Origin: Phlyctochytrium arcticum | Taxonomy: Eukaryota; Chytridiomycota; Chytridiomycetes; Chytridiales; Chytridiaceae | Assembly: GCA_025602905.1 (NCBI GenBank) | Contig: JAHLKI010000014.1 | Span: forward strand, 186,001-250,000 | Reading direction: 5' to 3' | Length of the DNA: 64,000 nt | In this document: one piece after another, positions 22,301 to 35,600 of the stretch | How the letters are laid out: each line of letters opens with the position of its first letter | Position numbering within the stretch: the first letter of the stretch is position 1 | Position numbers and translations under genes: made by a program | Notes under the pieces: model-generated | The model's database searches: none | Told to the model about the DNA's origin: nothing | The model's input: only the letters and a program-made list of their open reading frames with translations

Positions 22301-25300
22301 AAAGCCTGAGCGCTCTTGTACAAATCAATTGCTCCATGCTTCACTTTGGTCAAACCCGTCAGCTTAAGCAATTCATCCATTGCTCCGCACTTGACTTTGT
22401 TTTTTGAGGCAAACGTCCTCCAGATCCCTTCTGGTGTAGAGAATGCTTCAGGGCCGGACTGATTTACGGGATCTGCGGTCACCAACCCCAGTGAGACCTT
22501 TTCGTTTCTCGTCAAGTAGTGCGTCGCCACATTTGGGAATGTAGCAGATAACGCAGACAACAGCACAGATTTGTGTTCTTCAGAGACCAGATCTGGATCA
22601 TGTCCATCCATTCTCGCCAGGGCCAGCAAAAGTAAGGGATGTCCTGCGCTTGTAGTGCTCTGAACAATCCTCAAATACTCCCAAAGTTGTTCCGCAGCTT
22701 CGCTTAGGTGATCAAAGTGGATGAATTCTAGAGCCCATAGCAGTCTCAATTCAGGACAGTCAACCTTGGAGACAAGATTTTCAAGTCTTTTCAGTCCTGC
22801 ATGGGGATTTGCCGTGTTCATTTGAACAAGCCTCTGAGGGAACTGGAGTTTGTTGTGTAGATCCTTAACAAGGGATGCCTGCAGCTGGTCGACACACAAT
22901 AACGAAATACCATCCCAACTTGCGCGGATTGGTATGCCAGACGCCCCTGTCAAAGAAACAGCATCGGTTACAGCTTTGAGATCGGCCGTTGTAGTAGGAG
23001 CAGCATTTGTTGCTGTTGCCGTGGGCACTTGTCGGTATTTCATTGACCGCGACTCGAAGCTTTGGGCGGCAATTTCATGGGGCGGCACACGCAACAGCTT
23101 GTCGACCGTTTGAGCACTATGCGAGATCTGATGAACGATTTGCAAACAATACGGATCCCAGACAACGAGATAGGTCTTGTTTTGTCGAGAATACTGTACG
23201 GCATCGTAACCTTTTGTAATAGTGCGCTGGACCCATTGTGAAACCTGAAGGTTGTTGGTCTGATTTTTGTTTGTTGCTTGATTCCTGTTTTTCTTTTTGC
23301 CCTGGTTCTTGCCAACGTTTCGGGGTTGCTGTCCCGGAATAGGCATGTCTTTTGGATCAATTAGCACTTGGCAGGTGTATGCCACCACCAGAGCGATCTC
23401 CCGAACCGATTTATCGGATTTCAGTGATGCCAAATTGGCCTCATTCCACAGTTGAATTTGAATGCCATTGAATGTCTCTAGAGTCGGACGCAAAGAAGGG
23501 ATTTTTTCATCATTTTCCCCTCCTCCAGTGCGGGTAACGAAGCCACAAATACGGTGGGGAGTGAACAGTGGCCTAGTCCACAATTGTTGTTTTTGATACC
23601 AATCCTTGTAAGTAGTCAAAACAGATGCTTGCCGATTTGCGAACTCCTCGGCATGCTCAAGCGTCCGCCAGTCCTGAGTATCCAAACCATCGGTGACCCG
23701 GTCAAAGTCAGTAGGGTGATAGGTCAATGTGCCTTCGACAACTGCTTCAGCATTGGCTATGGCTTCCTCCAATTTATCAAAACTGCATGTAGGACAATCC
23801 TCCGGTCGGCCGTCCAAGCACTGCTTGAGGTTATGGGAATGGCCACGATCGCATTCCCATGTGGTCGTTGAATCACAGCAAGGCATTTCCTTCGATTCAC
23901 AAGGCATTTCAATCGTTGCCGCACAAGTCTCGTAGTTCCAACAGCATCGCTCTACCGTGGCCTTACACTTGATCGAAGTAGGGTCTTCAATATACTTCTG
24001 CTGCACAGTACACTTGACTTCTAGCTCATGGCCGCATTTCAAAGTGCAAACGACCGTTTCTGTACATTTCGCAAGTTTACCGTCTTGCGACAAGGAAGTT
24101 ATGGCTTTGGAGCAGGGGATTTCGATTAAATGCCCACATCCGGCTCGTTGGACCTTGAGCGTTTTGGTACATTTAGGAATCTGGTTGGCTTCACTCACGT
24201 TGGGTGGTACAGCAGTCTCCGCCAATATTCCTTGCTCCTTCAGCCGCGAGTAACTGCCATCTTCAACAAAAGACAAAGGCCATGGCAGTAACGATTGGAT
24301 CTCGTCCTTCTGGGAGCAACCAACCTCCACTGGATGCCCACATAGAGGACTGTCAATAGTTTTCAGCTCCTTACAAGGGCGGACCTTGCCTCGCGCCTCG
24401 CTGCACTTGAGTAATTGCGTGTGGCCACATTTTCGGTTTAACGTAACCTGCTCCTTACAACGCTGCGTTATCATGTGCGCTCCAGGAGGAGCAAAATACT
24501 CATCTTCGTCAATCGCTGTGATTTGATTGGTGCGGGTACGGTGGTGCTCTGCAGGAATCAGGCTTAAGGCATCTCGGACTTCGTGACAGGCCGCTTCGTA
24601 CATATGACCACAAACGGGGCTGACTACCTTCATCTTCTCCTTACACGGGATTTGAAGTGCAACTGTCTCAAACGCCTCGTGGCATGGCACACTCTTTCGA
24701 TGACCACACAAGCGAATGACTTCTGATGGTTGTGAACAATGATGGTCGAGCTGTCCATAAATTTCTCCGTCGACGACAACACCGGGAGCACTACATGATC
24801 CCCCTGACCATTTTGCAATTTGGAGTGCAGCCGGGCATGATACGGTCTCCGAGTGGAGACACCTTGGCAGTCTGACGCTAACCCGCTTCGGGCATTGAAA
24901 AGACTCCGGGTGCTTCAGATAGCCCTGATGCAGATAGCATTTTACTTGAGTAGTGTGTCCGCATGGCGCAAGATATGTCACATTCTCGTAACATTGCGCC
25001 ACGGAGGTACCATTGCGCAGCTTCGTTATCTTTGCGCAGGGCCCATAAAGCTCGTGTTGACATTCGGGGAAGATATACGGTACCAAGGCAGGTTGTGTAC
25101 ACACCGGCCAAGATTGACCACCAGATGCATAAACCGACTCGTCGGCGCATTTCATCGCCAACTGATGGGTGCAAGGAAATTGGGCAATGACTTGAACATC
25201 GCAACGAAATGCTACCAGGGCTTGTTCAGCATTGAAGACTGCAGTCGGCTTCCTATTCACCTTTTTGAATAGATCTACGCAGGAAATGTCACAAGGATGT

Positions 25301-28300
25301 CGAACACATGGGCTTTCCAGTAGAGCTTGACAATTTGTGTTGTGTACCCGATTGGGCCAATGACAATCCATCATGCACTTGTGTGAACAAGGCAGGCCAG
25401 CGACGCACTGTGTTTTGCAAAATCCGAGTTTGAGGTCTTTGGGATCCTTGGCAATAAATGTGCATTCTCGGTGTAACGGGCAGCATAATGGCAATGCGGG
25501 ACCTACTCGCGCCTGATCATACATAGTAACCTTGACCTCTTCAGCGTTATCACTAAGTCCAGGCTGGCGCAGCATTGTGAATGTCTTGTTCCAGTGGTCC
25601 ACCGGATTGTTCTCAAAATATTGCACATTTCCAAGAATGTACATTCCCAATCGTGCCCGACTGAGCAAAACAATCATCCGATTTACAAGTTTGACGAAAG
25701 GCGTGCGAGACTTTGAATCAATTACCAGCGAAGCGATAACAATGTCTGCTTCATCTCCCTGAAATCGATCTACGGTTGACAACCTTACGGAAATCTCCGG
25801 GCGATCATAGACTTGCAGTTTTTCCTGTTGGAGCATTCGTCGCAAGAGCATCATCTGCCCTTTGTAGGGCGTGAGAATTGCAATTGAAGTCTTTGGCACA
25901 CCACAATCAACGAGATATTTTGCGAGCTTCACCACCATGGTTGCTTCGATTCGATTCACACGGGACATGCCCACATCTGCGGCAGTCTGTGAACCAGTAT
26001 GTGTCCAGAAGAAAACATGCGGTGACACTCCAGGGACCTCTCTGCCCGCCCCTTCACATTCTTTGAGCAAAAGACCTTTGCTCTCTCGCTCGCCAATGCG
26101 CTTGACCTCACAGACTGAATGATCTTGAATTTTCGTGATATCGACATAAAAGTCGCGGGTGAGATCGCAGATGTTTTTTCTCATACGTCGTTGGATTGAT
26201 AGCACGGCGGAGGGAACCTCAGACCCAGCCGGCGCACGAATCAGACGCTCAAACATCGATACGTTGACTTTGTTCAGCTTCTCAAACTCGAATTTTGACA
26301 TCATGGATGGCTGCAGTTGAAGATGATCTCCGATCATCTCAAGTTTGCATGTGGAGCTTGTAAGACAAGCAAAAAGCAAAGGCTCCATGACTTCAGACGC
26401 CTCCTCAACCAGTACAGCAAAAGGGTTTGTGCTTCTGATGGCACTTAAACGCGAGATACAGCCAACAATGGTTCCGCCGATGATCGTCTTTCCCTCGTAT
26501 ACTCTGGCGTTTGCTTTTACTGTTTCCAAACGATATTCTTTCCGCAGTAATGCGCCCTTCTCCTTACAAGCCATTACAAGGTCTGCGCAAAGGTTTGATG
26601 CGAGATCCAACGCCCCCATGCTGGCCTCCCATCGTTCATCGATCGTCATTGTCCATGACCACTGCTGTGGCGAGAGAAGACGAGCTTGCATTCTTGCACT
26701 CGACTCTCTATTCAGATCTAGAGACGCGCTCTCTTCATCAGATTCTGCATCATTCGCTCCAACGAGCTCGTCGCCAGCGTCCGCTGTATCCCCCAAAACA
26801 TCCCGAAGATGTTGGAGGTGATCAGACTCCTCGATTTCGTCAATATTGTCAGTACGGGGTTTGTCGAAATCGCCGTCGTCCCAGCTCTCTCCTTCGCTAA
26901 GGTCAGAATCCGTTACAACCCCAGCTTCGTCGTCGTCTACGGGCACAGCGGAACTTTCTGGCTCTACTGATGTCTTGCTGTTCGCGACCTCACCTGCGAT
27001 CGTATCAGAGCTGGATGCTGGCTCTTCAACAGCTCCAATCTCCGTCTCGGGCGACACGACTGATATACTGGATGTGGGGTTAATGGCGCCTGTAAGACTT
27101 TGATCTTGATGATCTGGACAGAAATCTGACCCAGATTTTGCCATGCCACGACACGCTTTGCCTTTCTTAGTAATACCCTGGCAGCGAGAATTCTCAGTAA
27201 CCGCACTAAACTTGGATTCTTGAAGGGCCGGAAATGCGTCTGACGACGACTGCTGATTCCGATGAACACTGCAGAACGGCACCGCACGAGATAATGCCCT
27301 ACTTCTACAAGGCTTTCCTGTTTTCGAAAAGCCCGAACATGTCGTTCGCAAATGTTCCTCGCAGTGCAAACCCTCAGCAGTCGCTCTGTTGTTGCATGTT
27401 GATCCAGTCGGCAGTAACGCACAGCACAGTGGGTGTTCGCTACATGTGTTGCGGGGAGGAAGTTCGGAAGGCAGCTCAACTGCCATCATACCTGACCAGA
27501 CGCATACAAAGCACGAATGATCAACGCAGTACTTGTTCTTAATTTCCGGCAGGCAAGGCGCCAAGCAATCGTCCACCGGACAAGCGTGAGATGGGCAGTA
27601 AAACTTGTCTTGCAAAGCCGCACTAGAGCACCTCACGGTAGACGTCTCGTTTTCGTGAACGCATCTATGAGCATGACACAGAGCATGTTCATCCATTGCT
27701 ACTTCTGGACACTGCTCCCGTGTATCGGTAACTCCATCATGAACAATGGATTTACATTGTGGTAGCGGCGTGAATCCCTTCAACCACCGAAGTAAAACCT
27801 CGCCGCCATTCATATCTTCATCGTAATGCCGAATACCCTGCCAAAGACCAGGAATTTCGTCTCGGATGTCCACTTGAGGTTTGGGACTACAAACGATCTT
27901 CAGGGTTCCTGATACACGTACGACATTCAATCGGGCAGCAGGATTAACCTTCTTCGAACCATCGCCTGTGCTCGCGGCATCGACACTCTCTTTTACTTCG
28001 CCGTCTTCAGATTGGGTGTCTTCCAACTTTGGGGCTTCAACAATACTTGAGACAGCACTATTCCAGAAAATCATTTTTTGTAACAAATTGACCGCTTCAA
28101 TTGCCGCGGTTCGTTGTTCCTTTGCATCCTGCTCTACATTATCGTCGATGTGAAGTAAGCCATTCTGGGCAAATGCAAAGTCTGAACATGTCGTTTTGAA
28201 TCGTTTGATATCTTCCTGCATTCGGTGGATGTCCTCGACCTGCACTTTCAACCGCTGAATCTCTGGTTGGGCTTGAACAGCATGACGTTCTGCAAATCTC

Positions 28301-30648
28301 ATGAGTTTTGGTTCTTTGCACGAACCAATCCGAATCATGGAGAGATGGGGCTCCACAGCTGTCAAGTCACACAGAAACTCGTCAATAGCGTGATTCTTGT
28401 ACGATAGAACCAGAATCGGTGGCCTGCCCACTGCCGGGAAGTAGCGGACCCAGAGATTCCTAATTCGAATCAACGCTCGAACAATGACAACCCCTACATA
28501 GGACTTGCCAGTTCCTGGTGGCCCCTGAGTACAGTGCACGGGATGTCGCAGAGCACCAAGAAAACTTTTCAATTGCCCCTCATCCAATGTGGCTTGGTCA
28601 ACGAGCGTTTTGAGATCAAAGTAGAGACTTCGCTTGCCTCCAGTGTGTCGACGAATCTGGACTATGGGGTCCAACTGACTTTCTTCAATAAGACTGCTGA
28701 TACGACGATCGGCGTCAACTGGTATTTCACTATCGAGCTCCACTGATTGCTCGCTGTCATCTGACATTGCGTCACTGTTCGCAATGCCAGCCTGGTCCGT
28801 TTCATTACTTTGCAGTTCGGTTATCCTTTCGGAACCTCTCAACATGTCTGCTCTCATTGAAAGATTGAGAAGTCTACCATCTTTGAAAGGTAGACCAGCT
28901 TGTTGTTGGGCGCTGAGTGCACTCAGGACGGGCAGGAATTCCGGTGCAAATGTTTGACAATCGATGATGGCCACCCGATCGCCTCTTTGGAAAGGGCCCA
29001 CATCATTTTGGTTTGCAAATGACTCTTCGTAAAGAGTAACTGCCAGTCTGCCGTTTTGACGATGTTGATCTTCGCGTTCATGAAAAGAATGATCCGCAAT
29101 TTGTCCCCAGTGGATGCGATCTTGACTTTTCAGAGAAGATCCTCGACCCTGCAACTTGACTAGACCGACAAGATTGGGCGATTGTAGACGACGCGACGAG
29201 CGCCAATGGATCTCTCTCTGAGGGGGCTTGCGGCTTTCAAAATGCTCAATGTACACCCGATTGTCAAAGCTGGCACGAGAGACTTTGCCATCGTAAATGT
29301 GAGTTGATGCGGACCGACCTGGAGGTCCACGCAAACTGTTTCGGTGTTTTTTTGCGCAGGACTCGCACAAGCCCAAGTTGTGAAAGCGATTACTACAAAC
29401 TAGCGTGGGAGGTTGCATGCAGCCTTTTGTACGGCATTGAGCCGAGTCGCTAACATTTTGGCGCTTGTTAGACCACATCACTCGGGCACATTCCTTTCCC
29501 TGGTCATCGCGCTGAATGCAATGTGGGTTTAAGGCAGTGTTACCTTCCTCAAATGTCATGGCGACAAATAGTTTGAGGATAATTTCAAAGTACTGTTCCG
29601 GTGAGTCGTAAACACCGTTGCCCTTTTGTCCTGGCACTCTCATCTGCGGCAAGTATACTGGTTGGAACGATTCTGTGTTGGTCAGCCAGCCGACAGTCGC
29701 TTGCTTCCATCGGAGATGTGGAGGAAGTAGCGGTTCGTTATCCGCCACTGTGGCCACACTTGCAACAGACACTTCCATTGTTTTGATGGTCCAAGGCTTT
29801 TCCAATTCTTCAAAAAGCTCGGTGATTTTTCCATTGGCTTTGCGATGGTCAGGGAATCGATTGGATAGCTGGTCGGAAGCAGCACCGAGCGCGCTCACCA
29901 ACGCCGATCGCACGGTCTCCACTTCATCGTCCCAATGAAACTTGATGAGCCGCTGTATGGCCAGTGTTACCGATTCTGCTTTCCTTAAAGCGGATTGGGG
30001 ATCAGATGACGGACCGGTATGGTCAAGATATGTACTAAATGCCGCCGCGCATTCCACAATTGGAGGTGGTCCCAGCTTTGCGGAAAATGGCAGCCTGGCC
30101 AGAGCCGTGATAATTGCTTCCAGGCTTTTAACATCGAGGGTTGCTGCATGGGACCAGCACTCCAGCCAAAGCGCCTCATAGTCCAAAAGGTGTTTATCGA
30201 GGCTGTTGGTGTCGGTGCGGTAAAGAGAAGTGATAAACTTGTTGATGCTACCAATATTGGCAGGTGGGCGCTGCGGAGCCGAATGGGGGCCCGAATAATT
30301 TCCATATTGACCTCCGCCTCGGCCGCCCGCTCCCCTCCCACCACCTCTGCCTCCTCTGGTAGAGGGATACTGTATTCTACCAGTCGCACCACCTCGACCA
30401 CCTCGGCCGCCTCTCCTAAGGTCTCCGGCATTGCCTCTACCCCCTCCTCCTCTACCTCGGCCGCCTCTATTAGGGTCTCCAGCATCGCCTCTACCCGCAC
30501 CTCCTCTACCACGGCCTCCGCCATCTCTCCAAGCTCCGTTCGCGGCTTGTCCACTGTCACGACCGCCACGAAAATTGCGTCCACCACCTTCACGATCGGC
30601 ACCAGTGCCTCCGGGGCCGGGGCCTGGGCCTCTGCCCGTTGTCGACAT
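19371..30648 (-). CDS. Giant ZNFX1-like helicase / NF-X1 finger / triple CbxX AAA+ fusion protein
   Basis: Exons are 30648-22224 (8.4 kb), 22153-19773, 19711-19480 and 19423-19371. They sum to 11091 nt, or 3696 aa. Order: an RGG-rich tail (1 to about 120), then an Armadillo-like or unknown region. The SF1 helicase core has Walker A GPPGTGKS near 709, motif II VEEASE near 1414, GDHLQL and STVDRFQGDEADIVIASL near 1626. A Cys/His-rich NF-X1-like zone (about 1700-2260) follows. Last come three CbxX/CfqX AAA+ modules with Walker A NPGTGKTT (about 2805), NPGTGKTT (about 3063) and SPGTGKTT (about 3325), each with IDEAY Walker B. A charged coiled coil and a Cys motif (CPCPMGYSWF, WRCGGGSHFVSD) end the protein. 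ZNFX1-family helicases act in small-RNA inheritance and antiviral RNA sensing in animals, and relatives act in fungal RNAi heterochromatin. CbxX AAA+ proteins remodel protein complexes. RNA binding and ATP-driven remodelling are inferred; the substrate is unknown. Confidence 0.9.
22154..22223 (-). other. Intron inside the first CbxX Walker A motif
   Basis: A 70-bp intron (GTGGGT..TATCCAG) interrupts the codons for NPGTG/KTTVA. Splicing is therefore needed to form the first AAA+ nucleotide-binding loop. The exon lengths on both sides keep the frame. Confidence 0.85.
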
Positions 30649-31257
30649 TATACAAGGTAGATCCTAAGGCAGAATGATCAGAAATGGAAATGCTGCTGAT
30701 CTGTGGCAAGGCTTTTTGACAGCTTTTGATTCAAAGCCCGCCCGGCCCCGCCGTGACTCAGCCGCTGACCCATACTTTTTAAAGTAAATGTATAGCCACC
30801 TGCATGAGGCAACTTTCCCAGGGGTTTCCCAGGAACGCTCCGCTCCATTCCTTCCTTGGCTACAAATATATATACGAGTTACCAGTCCAGTTGATATAGT
30901 TGATTGAAAGAATATCCCCCAGCATACAAAGTGCACATAAGTCATGCATGATTGTGGAGCCTTGAAAGCTTTTTTTGGCATCATTTAAAGGTTTTGAGCT
31001 TAGCTGTATGAAATAACTTCTTAGAGTCACCACTTCCGATAAAGGATGCGCTTTCTGTGCCGGTCTCTGCGAGATTTGCTCTCGTATAGTACGACGCTCA
31101 TATGCCAAGACAGATATCGAGATGTGCTCTACTTTTTAGAAGAACTTCATAAGGGGAGATTGACCAAAATTCTTTGCCCGGATATTATCATCCTCAATTG
31201 TACGGAGTGAAATATTGACTCTTTTAAATTTTTGAATGATAGGAGCTGAATTTCATC
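30649..31257. other. 5' flank of the giant helicase-AAA gene
   Basis: About 600 bp upstream of the minus-strand start codon. No gene is supported. It is assumed to contain the promoter; I see no named element. Confidence 0.4.
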
Positions 31258-31970
31258 ATGGTCAACCCCATCTCAATTAAGACGGAGTCGATTGCGTCAA
31301 AGTCGTTGGGGAATTATATTCGCGTCGTCCATGCTCCCTTCATAGGGCTCGTCGCGTTCACTGCTGCTATTTCCCATTATCAAGACGACCAGCCGCTGCA
31401 ATACCGTCTAAGCTGTGCTATTTTGCGTGCGTTGTTCTGCATCAGCTGCCTCAACCACTGGGCAGATGAGTACGACAAAACGCCAAAACAAATCGCGTGC
31501 CCGCACGGTTTGCTTGCAGCACGAGCGATCAGACCCGTATAATTTTGCTGCAACAAAAGGGTGACGAACCCATAGATTAAAAATGGTCATCTCCACATCA
31601 GGTGGGAACCAGTGCGGGTGAATTCAGTTACAAGATATATGCAAACAGCTGCACGGGAAGCCAAAGACAGTGCGGGCACCGCAATTTCTCCGAGCGCAAT
31701 CCGGCAGTGTTTACCACATTCCCTGGACATTTTTATGGAGAGCTTGAAACCCTTCGTCACCCAGACAAGCACCGAGTAAAATTCGACTTCATCGTTTGGA
31801 GTCAATCGTGTCATGAGTTGAGCAGGTCAGTTTTTCATAACTATGTGATGAGCCCTCATACTACGTTGTAATTCTGCAATCGAAGCGTCTCTTATGGTCC
31901 CCAATGTAGCTTGGCCAATTGTATAGTGGCTTATTTCACCCCAAGCCCAATCGCTTCGGGAGGATAACCA
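31258..31970 (+). CDS. Possible small three-exon gene of unknown function
   Basis: A tentative model between the two giant genes. Exons are 31258 to about 31534, 31602 to about 31828 and about 31909-31970, with GT..AG introns and preserved frame. They encode roughly 190 aa. The first part has a moderately hydrophobic stretch (APFIGLVAFTAAI) and several cysteines. The second exon contains the run HRVKFDFIVWSQSCHELS, which looks protein-like. I recognise no domain. The donor GTATAA of the first intron is weak. It may be chance open frame. Transcript evidence would settle it. Confidence 0.28.
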
Positions 31971-32617
31971 CACCTTGCGCTGTGTATTTCCCAATTGCGT
32001 CTACGCCGGGTTTTTTTCACCGGGAGAGCCAAGCGGCACACCTTTCTCAAAAAATCTGGGATCGAATGGTTTCTATGAGCCCCGCCAATTTCATTGATGC
32101 TCTTGGCTAAGGATGTGTGGTGATGTGTGCGCATTAACTCCATTGCTACCAGTATCTTGGCTACTGATGGTTTCACACCACTTTACCCAAGTATTTATTC
32201 ATTTCCGTTCCAAGTCAAACAGAGGAAAGCCGATAGCAAAACGTCGTCGCGGGTTTGCAGAAGGATTCCCACGATTTATAATTCGAAGCAGGGCAATTTT
32301 TCGGGGCAATGAAGTGGTTGAAAAAAGTGTTGTCAGGAAATTGGCTCTGTTTGCGGCGTATCGCGACTATAGCGGCGGCATGTACTCTGTACATATATAG
32401 CGGGAAGAAAATTATCCCCGTGCCCAACCAGTTGCGAAGACAAGAGTAAACGCCTAAATCAATGTTGAAATGAATACCGAATAACTTTCAGGTTCATAAA
32501 AAGCATTCCATTTTGATTGAAGCTCAAAATAAATGCAAGATATATCATAAAAAAGACCATCAGATTACACTACCTACAAGCCATTATATTCAAACTAAAA
32601 CGCGAACGAGCCTCTCA
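31971..32617. other. 3' flank of the DUF3638 gene
   Basis: About 650 bp with an AT-rich right half. No gene, RNA or repeat is supported. Confidence 0.4.
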
Positions 32618-35600
32618 TCAAGAACGGACAGCAATTGGGACTTGCTCAATCAAGCTTTCATAAATGATTCGCTCCAGGTCAGAGTAGAACCAGTCGTGCA
32701 TTCTTCCACGGGCGCTAACTAGTTCTTGCAGGGTAGCACTTGCCACTCCGTGGGGGGCCGCCTTGATCATGGACCGTAAAGCAGCTTTTCGTTCTGGGGT
32801 GGAGTAGGTGGTCTCGCCATTAAACAACTGCAAGGCTGCCAGGCCTTGATCCGCTTCGGGGCACTGGAATTCGCCAATGTGCATGTAGTCGGAAGCTGAT
32901 CCATCGACATCGTTAGAATCCATTTGAATGCGTAGTTGGGTTAAGTTTACGAGAGCCACATTGTCCGGAAGGGTTTTCCCCCAGAAGATTTCAAGAATCG
33001 CATCCGCCTCTTTATCAGATAGCAAAAGCAGATCCCACTGCTCCTCCTCGTTTTGAATAAGTAGCACCATGTCGATTAAACGTATGAAGTCATTGGCGCT
33101 GAAACCAACGCCGATTTCCACGGTAGTCAAAAAATTCAATGTGGCAAAAACGTTCGTTCGTTGCCAACCGACTTTTGCTAAGTCAGCTGGTACCAGCATC
33201 CTCTTGATGGATTGAGCTATGTGCTCGAATTTGACAAAGGGTTCAAGGTCCTGTACCGACGTTGCTTGAAGAATAGCACTATAGTCCCAAGTTTTTTCAG
33301 GAAGCGCCTTGACACACGGAACTTCCCTTGCTACTTCAGCCTCGTTTTCTCGTTCAACTTGCAACTCCCGTTCACACATTTGATCCCATGCGCTACTCGA
33401 AATCAGGACATCCCTGCCCAATTCCACACCTCTGGCGGCAACTTTGACAAACATTAAATCTGCCGACATACCAACTCTGTTCGCAACATGCTCTGCCACT
33501 GAAATTTTTTGGACGGGGCTCTCGTAGTTTGTCTCGAGAGACCAATCCTCATCGATTGGAACGCCCTCGTTCGTGCAAAACGTAAATCCTTGCTGCACCC
33601 ACTGATACAGACCAGCTTTGTTTGCTAATTCTGTGGTGGACATAACCCACTGCAGTACGTCTCTGATTTGCATTGTCGAAGCCCCTGTGATGCTACAGAC
33701 GTTCTGTGCTATGTCGGTTGTTGCGACCACCACCAGCTTTTGTTGTCTTCCGAGCATGCGCAAACGCCCGGCACCCTGCATCAATCGGTCCTTAGTCATT
33801 TTCGGTCCTAACGTCAAAAGAGCAACAGCATTGTATTGCATTTTCATGTCCGCCCCGCGTGTTCGTGCATCGTCGAAGAGTATAAAAGCCGCGTCGTCAC
33901 GGATGGGAGACCGCTCGCGTGACATCACTTGCTTGGTGCTTCTGTCCAAGACCATCCAGTTTCCGCCTCCTGCAAAGTTGGAGTCAAAGTAGAAAACACC
34001 TTTGAATTTCATGTCGAAATCTTCTGTCTTGCTAATCAGAAACCGGGCAGCGTCCTCATTGCTTGCACCTGCCAGTAACGAACCCGTATCAATAAGCGCA
34101 GAATATTTGCCCTGGAGCGCGAAGATCAGAAGCGATTTCCAAATGATCGGTTCGTGCTGAGTCGGTAAAGTACACGTCTCCAATGTATGGTCAATAAGTA
34201 GTTGTACCATACGGCCGTTGGTTCCCTGGATCGAATCAATAGCTGGCTCGTGCTGACGAACCTGCAGAGGCAATAGGCGATGATTATCGTTTGTACCGGA
34301 GAAACCAATCGCGTGACTACCGTCTGCGATATTCCAGGATGTGGCCCCAATTCTTTGGGGAAATTGTGCTGTATCCCGGCGCAGTACTAGCACTTTCAAC
34401 CAAAAATTTATCAGTTCCGTTGATCGGTGCAGTTTTCTGTAAAGCAGTTGGAATTGAACCGCGTTGGAGAGGTCTATTCGACCGACATCACCAATCATTT
34501 CCAGCTCGTTCTGTGTAAGGTCCGCTTTTATAGGCTGAATCCAGTCGGTGTAATATCGTTGCTGGGCCGGAAGTCCCATACCCAAGCAACTCTTGAGTGC
34601 TGACCGCACGTTCTCTTTGGAGAGCCCATCATAGTAGTAAGCCAATGTGGTCAACATGATACTGACATCGGGGTGATTGAATTCGCTTCGCTCAGATGGT
34701 ACGTTGGCCGCTCGGAATGGAACAGCCATCCGTTTGGTCAAGCGTCGTGGGTCAATCCCATAATCAACCTGATTACGCTGTTCTAGGCAAAATTCCATAA
34801 TACCGAAACCCAAAAAGCCTCTCAGGGCAAGCACTTGCCCCCAAAGGTCGGAGTCGATGGCAATCAAACGAGATTTCAACTTGCACTTGTCTTTAGATTC
34901 GTCGAAAATAACAAATTTTGCCACTTGCTTGAGGTTGTTGCGGGATTTGTTGCACCAATCACGCAAGCGTGTTAACTCATACGGTGGGGACTGCATTAGC
35001 GCATGTAGCACAGTCTGGCGCAACTTAATCCGCTTTTCGTCACTGGAGGACATTCCGGTCAGGCGAAGTAAGCCGAATTCGCAGGGAGAGTTTGGAGCGA
35101 CAAGATCAGCAAAGTTTGGAATCGTTAAAAGCTGATGAACTGCGGGATCCTCCTTCAAGGTCCTCAGTAGGGCTTGGCAAATGGTAGAGCGTGTGCTGAG
35201 CTCGTCTAGACTGGCGGGTGTTCCCACGGCATAAATGAACTGGAAACGATAACTCAATAGGGCGTCACTCTCATCGAACATGTTAACAAATTTTTGCTGG
35301 AATAAAAGTCGTAAAGCATCGGGAGTGTCTTGAACACCATTCAACTCCAACTCTTGCAATTTCATCTCAAGAGAAAGCCGCTGTTCCGGTGCAACTACTT
35401 GACAGCACATACGTCGGACTCTACGACCAGACTGCATGAGCAGCTTGACATGAGCAGCAGTCAGGTTCACCTGACGGTGGAATGGTTGCTCCAAAATTGC
35501 AATACCAAGAACGCTTGCTGATAGATGTAGGTGCAAATACTCAATGGTTTCTCGTAGAAGTGGAGACAACACATGTACTCGAGGTATAGGCTGTCCTTCG

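Noticed and set aside
30019..30660. 213-aa plus-strand open frame opposite the RGG tail
   Set aside because: Ser/Thr/Ala-rich translation is the complement of Gly/Arg codons, not an independent gene.
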